Assembly: GCA_019136935.1 (NCBI GenBank)
Contig: JAGVTI010000138.1
Coordinates: 1-8,920 of the forward strand
Length of the DNA: 8,920 bases
Direction: 5' to 3'
DNA from: Deltaproteobacteria bacterium
GTDB lineage: Bacteria > Desulfobacterota > Syntrophia > Syntrophales > JAAYKM01
In this document: positions 5,771-8,920 of the stretch, piece after piece
How the letters are laid out: each line of letters begins with the position of its first letter
How positions within the stretch are numbered: position 1 is the stretch's first letter
Notes under the pieces: generated by a model
The model's input: only the letters and a program-made list of their open reading frames with translations
The model's database searches: none
What the model was told of the DNA's origin: nothing
Program-made: the position numbers and the translations under genes

Positions 5771-7476
5771 AGGGCGATTTCCGGCAGGCCCTGATTGCCG
5801 GCTGTGAATGCCTTGCCGCCTGGGCCGATCTGCTGGACCGGATCAACGTCTTTCCCATCGCCGACGGAGATACGGGACGGAACCTCGTTGTTTCCCTGTC
5901 CCCCCTCCGCCGCCCCGAACGGAACCATCACGACCTGGCCCGGGCTCTCCTTTTGTGCGCCCGGGGGAATTCCGGTAATATCGCTTCCGCATTTTTCCAG
6001 CCGTTCATCCGGGAGGGAGGCTCCCGTGAAACCCTTCCCGACGCCGTCCGGCAGGGGCGGGACCGCGCCTGGCAGGTTGTGCCCGATCCCCGTCCGGGGA
6101 CCATCCTGACCTTTTTCGACGCCCTGGCCGATCTCATCCAAGGCCCCTCGTACCTGAACGGGTTTCCGGACAATCTCCTTCCTCTCGAAATGGTGGTCCG
6201 AAGCACGGTGGATCGGCAGCCGAAGCTGCGGCGGGCGGGGGTGGTCGATGCGGGTGCCCTGGGGATGTATCTGTTCTTCGGCGGGTTTCTTGCGGTGTTT
6301 TCCGGCTCCAGCCCGGCCTTTCGTCCCGTTACGGAAACGTTCGGCGACCTGGTCCGGGTTTCCCCGTCCTTCCGGGATGAGCCGGAGCGGGGCTACTGCA
6401 TCGATACGGTTTTGAGAAACACCGGCGACGGGAGAAAAACGGAGGCCCTGCTCGCCTCCCTGGGCGAATCCGTCGTGGTCGGCCGGGAGGAGGATTGCCT
6501 GAAAATCCATTTTCATACGCAGGATAAAGAGAGAGCCCGGAAGAAGCTGAATCCTTTCGGCGACGTGATCGGCTGGACGGAAGACGACCTTTACGCCCAG
6601 ACGTCTGTTTTCAACCGGGAGCCGAAGCATCTCCCCGTTCACATCATGACCGACGCCGCCGGTTCCCTGACGCGGGAGGAAGCGAAAGCGCTGGGGATCA
6701 CCCTTCTGGACAGCTATATCACCATCGGGGATCAAAGCCTTCCCGAAACCTACCTGACGCCGGATGCGCTCTACGATGCCATGAGGTTGGGCGTGCGGGT
6801 CACCACATCCCAGGCCTCCCTCTTCGAACGTCACCAGAAGTATGAAAGTGTCCTGGGCAGTTATGAACAGGTCCTGTACCTCTGCGTCGGATCGGTTTAC
6901 ACGGGAAACCACCGCACCGTCATGGACTGGAAAAAAGACCATGATCCGGGGAATCGCCTGGCCGTTCTCGATACGGGCGCCGCTTCCGGACGCCTCGGGG
7001 TTCTGACTCTGGCCACGGCCGCCTTTGCCGAAAAGGCATCCCGCGCGGAAGACGTCGTCGCCTACGCCGAAGAAGCGATGAACCGCACCGGGGAATACAT
7101 CTTCCTTGACCGACTTGAGTACCTGGCTGCGGGAGGGCGCCTCTCGAAAACCGGGGCATTTTTCGGCGACATCCTGGGGATGAAACCGGTGGTGGCCCCC
7201 ATGGCCGATGGGGCGCGGAAAGCAGGCCTTTGCCGCAGCGGTAGAGATCAGGAGCGTTTCGCCCTGAAAGCCCTCGAACATTCCCTTGATCAAAACAAGG
7301 CCGCCCTGATTATGCTTCAGTATTCCGATAACAGGCCGAATGTGGAACGTTTTGCCGAAAGGTTGAAGAGCCTTTACCCCCTGGCCCGGGTCATCGTCCG
7401 CCCCCTTTCCCTTACGTCAGGCGCCCATATGGGGCCGGGCGCATGGGCCGTGGCCTTTTTGCCGCAGTTTCCGTGA
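5767..7476 (+). CDS. FakA-FakB fusion: DAK2 kinase, FakA middle domain and DegV fatty acid-binding domain
   Basis: Single 569-residue protein joining both halves of the bacterial fatty acid kinase. Residues 1-180 are a DAK2/DhaL-type nucleotide-binding domain: I-N-V-F-P-I-A-D-G-D-T-G at 26-37 (Mg-binding Asp33 and Asp35), A-R-G-N-S-G at 65-70 and D-A-G-A-L-G at 161-166. Residues 200-280 match the FakA middle domain, with Cys211, His248 and His250 (K-I-H-F-H-T) at what I recall as the metal-binding positions. Residues 290-569 are a DegV/FakB fold: T-D-A-A-G-S-L at 295-301, T-S-Q-A-S at 347-351 (T-S-Q-P is usual), R-L-E-Y-L-x-x-G-G-R at 449-458, and G-A-H-M-G-P-G at 552-558. FakA/FakB normally are separate: FakB binds a free fatty acid and FakA phosphorylates it to acyl-phosphate for PlsX/PlsY. 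Here one chain could do both. It is last in the operon, its ATG overlapping the thioesterase stop (ATGA), so polyene acid activation is the inferred role. No terminator is obvious after it. Confidence 0.88.
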   Translation: MKGDFRQALIAGCECLAAWADLLDRINVFPIADGDTGRNLVVSLSPLRRPERNHHDLARALLLCARGNSGNIASAFFQPFIREGGSRETLPDAVRQGRDRAWQVVPDPRPGTILTFFDALADLIQGPSYLNGFPDNLLPLEMVVRSTVDRQPKLRRAGVVDAGALGMYLFFGGFLAVFSGSSPAFRPVTETFGDLVRVSPSFRDEPERGYCIDTVLRNTGDGRKTEALLASLGESVVVGREEDCLKIHFHTQDKERARKKLNPFGDVIGWTEDDLYAQTSVFNREPKHLPVHIMTDAAGSLTREEAKALGITLLDSYITIGDQSLPETYLTPDALYDAMRLGVRVTTSQASLFERHQKYESVLGSYEQVLYLCVGSVYTGNHRTVMDWKKDHDPGNRLAVLDTGAASGRLGVLTLATAAFAEKASRAEDVVAYAEEAMNRTGEYIFLDRLEYLAAGGRLSKTGAFFGDILGMKPVVAPMADGARKAGLCRSGRDQERFALKALEHSLDQNKAALIMLQYSDNRPNVERFAERLKSLYPLARVIVRPLSLTSGAHMGPGAWAVAFLPQFP

Positions 7477-7510
7477 AATCCCGCTTCATCTGTTCCGGAT
7501 GAGCCTTCAG

Positions 7511-7526
7511 TGTGAGAAATATTACA
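7511..7526 (+). promoter_or_regulatory. CRP-like operator candidate TGTGA-N6-TTACA
   Basis: The half-sites TGTGA (7511-7515) and TTACA (7522-7526) are separated by 6 bases and differ from the CRP-family consensus TGTGA-N6-TCACA at one base. The centre lies near -64 relative to the start expected from the promoter at 7548-7576, close to a class I activator position. The site is seen in the sequence; its function, and whether this organism has a CRP protein of that specificity, is inference. Confidence 0.35.
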
Positions 7527-7547
7527 AAATCATAAGCCCTTATACCC

Positions 7548-7576
7548 TTGACACCTCTATTCCTTCCTCATATAAT
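7548..7576 (+). promoter_or_regulatory. Consensus sigma70 promoter for the TPR-OmpA gene
   Basis: A perfect -35 hexamer TTGACA (7548-7553), a 17-base spacer and a perfect -10 hexamer TATAAT (7571-7576) match the housekeeping sigma70 consensus completely. Transcription should start near 7583, giving a leader of about 74 bases before ATG 7657. The sequence just upstream is AT-rich (7517-7535), like an UP element, and holds the 12-base palindrome ATAAGCCCTTAT at 7532-7543. The leader shows no clear hairpin or riboswitch. The rest of the 7477-7656 gap holds no gene I can support. Confidence 0.85.
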
Positions 7577-7656
7577 GGCGCCCGTTGAGAAGATTGCCGT
7601 ACCGAAAAGCAAGCCCCATAATTCTTGACCCATAACCCTTAAAGCTGAGGTGAATC

Positions 7657-8538
7657 ATGAAGAAAACCCGCGGTTGTTTGATTGTTTTCCTGATCCTGCT
7701 TTTGTCATGGCAAACGGCTTTTGCACGGACCGATACGGCTACGGCCAAAGACTGTTTTCAGAAGGGTGTTGCGTACGAGAATCAGGCGGTGTACGGGGAG
7801 GCGATCAACCTGTTTTCTGCGGCCATCGACCTCGATCCTTCTTATACGGACGCTTACCTGCATCGGGGAATGTCATACCGTTTCTATGAAATCTCGGCCA
7901 CCACCGAAGCCGTCGAGGATTTTTCCAGGGCGATCCTCCTGGATCCGAAAAATGCCGAGGCGTATTACCAGCGCGGGTTGGTTAACGAATTCATCATTAA
8001 CAACGAAGCGGCGAAATCCGACATGATTGCGGCGGCCGGCCTCGGCCACGAGGAGGCGCAGCGGTGGCTGGCGTTGCTGAACAAGCAGGATGAACCCGTT
8101 GCCGCACCCGCACCCGTCGCTGCGGAGCCGCTGCCGGTACCGAAATGCAAACCGGCCGCGGACCAGGGCTTTGATCTTGCGGAATACCTGCCCGGCGGTA
8201 TGCAGCCCATCGTCTATTTTGACTTCAACAAAAGTACAATCAGAAGCGAAGGCTTCGCCGTTCTCGACGAGATCGCCGGTGTCCTGGAGAAGAAACTGCC
8301 GGAGGCCGTGGTTTTAGTGGTGGGACACACGGACAGCACCGGCACCGAAAAGTACAATGCCGGTCTTTCCCTGCGCAGGGCGGAGACGGTCAAGGCCTAT
8401 CTCACGGAGAAGCGCAATATTGCCGCCGATCGGATTTCCGCCGAGGGGTACGGAGAAATGGCCCCCGCGGACACCAATGAAACCGAAGAAGGTCGGGCCC
8501 GCAATCGGCGCGCATCGGTTGCAGGCATCCGGAAATGA
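7657..8538 (+). CDS. Periplasmic TPR protein with C-terminal OmpA-like peptidoglycan-binding domain
   Basis: Secreted 293-residue protein in three parts. Residues 1-23 are a signal peptide (K2, K3, R5, hydrophobic core 8-17, cleavage after A-F-A at 23) with no lipobox, so the mature protein should be free in the periplasm. Residues about 28-131 make three TPR-like helical pairs; the first two contain the repeated A-I-x-L-D-P signature (56-61, 92-97). A Pro/Ala linker spans 145-163. Residues 184-289 are an OmpA C-terminal domain: Y-F-D-F-N-K-S-T-I at 187-195, G-H-T-D-S-T-G at 223-229, and S-L-R-R-A at 238-242. Asp226 and Arg241 are 15 apart, as are Asp271 and Arg286 of E. coli OmpA, which bind the diaminopimelate of peptidoglycan. 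Likely role: protein scaffold on the cell wall. GAGGTG at 7647-7652 is the ribosome site. It is monocistronic, with its own promoter and terminator, and a link to the pigment operon is not shown. Confidence 0.9.
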   Translation: MKKTRGCLIVFLILLLSWQTAFARTDTATAKDCFQKGVAYENQAVYGEAINLFSAAIDLDPSYTDAYLHRGMSYRFYEISATTEAVEDFSRAILLDPKNAEAYYQRGLVNEFIINNEAAKSDMIAAAGLGHEEAQRWLALLNKQDEPVAAPAPVAAEPLPVPKCKPAADQGFDLAEYLPGGMQPIVYFDFNKSTIRSEGFAVLDEIAGVLEKKLPEAVVLVVGHTDSTGTEKYNAGLSLRRAETVKAYLTEKRNIAADRISAEGYGEMAPADTNETEEGRARNRRASVAGIRK

Positions 8539-8598
8539 CCGGGGATTCTTTCGGGAATTCCCCCCGTCATACCCCGCAGGTGAAAATTTTGCTTTTCA

Positions 8599-8630
8599 GC
8601 CCCCGGTTTCCTTCAACCGGGGGCTTTTTT
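8599..8630 (+). terminator. Rho-independent terminator of the TPR-OmpA gene
   Basis: A perfect 10-base-pair GC-rich stem (GCCCCCGGTT at 8599-8608 with AACCGGGGGC at 8615-8624), a 6-base loop TCCTTC and a run of six T (8625-8630) make a strong intrinsic terminator 60 bases after the stop codon. The reverse strand lacks a matching T-run, so it acts on plus-strand transcription. Confidence 0.95.
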
Positions 8631-8865
8631 ATGCGGGACAACCCGATTTGAGTGATAATACTCCTCCTTAATTAAGTACAGCCAGCCATATACAAACGAT
8701 ACAGTCCCGCCTTAATAATACGTTACCCTGTGGAAGTGGATCTGATCATCAGAAACGTCGAAATAGGGGGTAGGATCATCAATTTTGCTTGGAGAGCCCT
8801 ATCTCAGGCAGAAGTGCTTTGGGGTTCCTCCGCTTGAAAAGTGGGATACGGAGAATCCCATACCG
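8631..8865. other. AT-richer intergenic region with small palindromes
   Basis: This stretch carries no gene that I can support and is visibly richer in A and T than its surroundings. It holds three exact inverted repeats: GAGT-gataat-ACTC (8650-8663), the self-complementary CTTAATTAAG (8667-8676) and TCTGAT-c-ATCAGA (8741-8753). The octamer GATCATCA occurs at 8744-8751 and again 30 bases later at 8774-8781. These look like control sites for the response regulator gene that follows, but no convincing -35/-10 pair was found. Confidence 0.45.
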
Positions 8866-8920
8866 ATGGCGATCATGACAAAAATTCTGATTATCGATGA
8901 TGACAAGATCTTTTCCGAAC
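8866..8920 (+). CDS. Response regulator receiver domain, N-terminus only
   Basis: The last bases encode M-A-I-M-T-K-I-L-I-I-D-D-D-K-I-F-S-E before the window ends. A hydrophobic first strand followed by D-D-D is the typical beginning of a CheY-like receiver domain, where these acidic residues bind Mg next to the phosphorylated Asp (which lies beyond the edge). Start choice is open: ATG 8866 has GGAG at 8850-8853, 12 bases away, while ATG 8875 gives the more usual M-T-K-I-L-I-I-D-D-D. The frame is open back to 8767, with a TTG at 8785, but that stretch does not look like protein I know. The output domain and thus the function cannot be told. Confidence 0.75.
   Translation, partial: MAIMTKILIIDDDKIFSE

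Noticed and set aside
5722..7293. A 523-codon minus-strand frame opposite the kinase fusion.
   Set aside because: The plus strand carries DAK2 and DegV motifs along its whole length; the antisense frame shows none.
7489..7506. A weak hairpin (TCATC with GATGA) soon after the kinase stop, as a possible operon terminator.
   Set aside because: The stem is only about five pairs plus wobble ends and no T-run follows, so an intrinsic terminator cannot be claimed.
8730..8837. A 35-codon plus-strand frame starting GTG in the gap before the response regulator.
   Set aside because: No ribosome site precedes it, the start is not ATG, and the peptide has no recognisable feature; likely chance.
8767..8865. 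An N-terminal extension of the response regulator frame, with TTG at 8785.
   Set aside because: Receiver domains normally begin a few residues before the D-D-D motif, and the upstream peptide looks unlike any known leader or domain.

Overview
The window most likely comes from a Gram-negative, moderately GC-rich bacterium. It encodes a LolA-like periplasmic carrier, an outer-membrane-type lipoprotein and an OmpA-like peptidoglycan-binding protein, and its genes sit close together with ATGA and GTGA overlaps. The mix of a B12-type radical SAM enzyme with these genes suggests a Desulfobacterota (deltaproteobacterial) anaerobe such as a Syntrophales member. That taxonomic placement is inference.

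Positions 1-7476 hold the end of a plus-strand operon of the aryl polyene (APE) or flexirubin-like pigment type. The order is: a hot-dog 3-hydroxyacyl-ACP dehydratase (5' end cut off by the window), a FabG-like ketoreductase, a LolA-like carrier, a DUF3261-like lipoprotein, a radical SAM protein with a B12-binding-like N-terminus, an MIO-type aromatic amino acid ammonia-lyase, a 4HBT thioesterase, and a DAK2-DegV fusion. The last four are joined by 4-base stop/start overlaps. A workable scheme is as follows. The ammonia-lyase makes a cinnamate or coumarate starter. Ketosynthases, ACP and ligase encoded outside the window extend it, with the ketoreductase and dehydratase acting in each cycle. 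The thioesterase releases the polyene acid. The LolA-like protein and lipoprotein help deliver the product to the outer membrane.

The most striking gene is the last of the operon. It fuses a FakA-like fatty acid kinase (DAK2 plus middle domain) to a FakB-like (DegV) fatty acid-binding domain and directly follows the thioesterase. This suggests a route in which the released polyene acid is bound, phosphorylated to an acyl-phosphate and passed to an acyltransferase.

Positions 7477-7656 are intergenic and contain a perfect consensus sigma70 promoter (TTGACA, 17 bp, TATAAT) with a CRP-like half-matched palindrome upstream. This promoter drives a monocistronic TPR-OmpA periplasmic protein gene (7657-8538), which is closed by a strong intrinsic terminator at 8599-8630. 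The remaining 8631-8865 is more AT-rich, non-coding and contains several small palindromes. A response regulator gene then begins at 8866 or 8875 and runs off the window.
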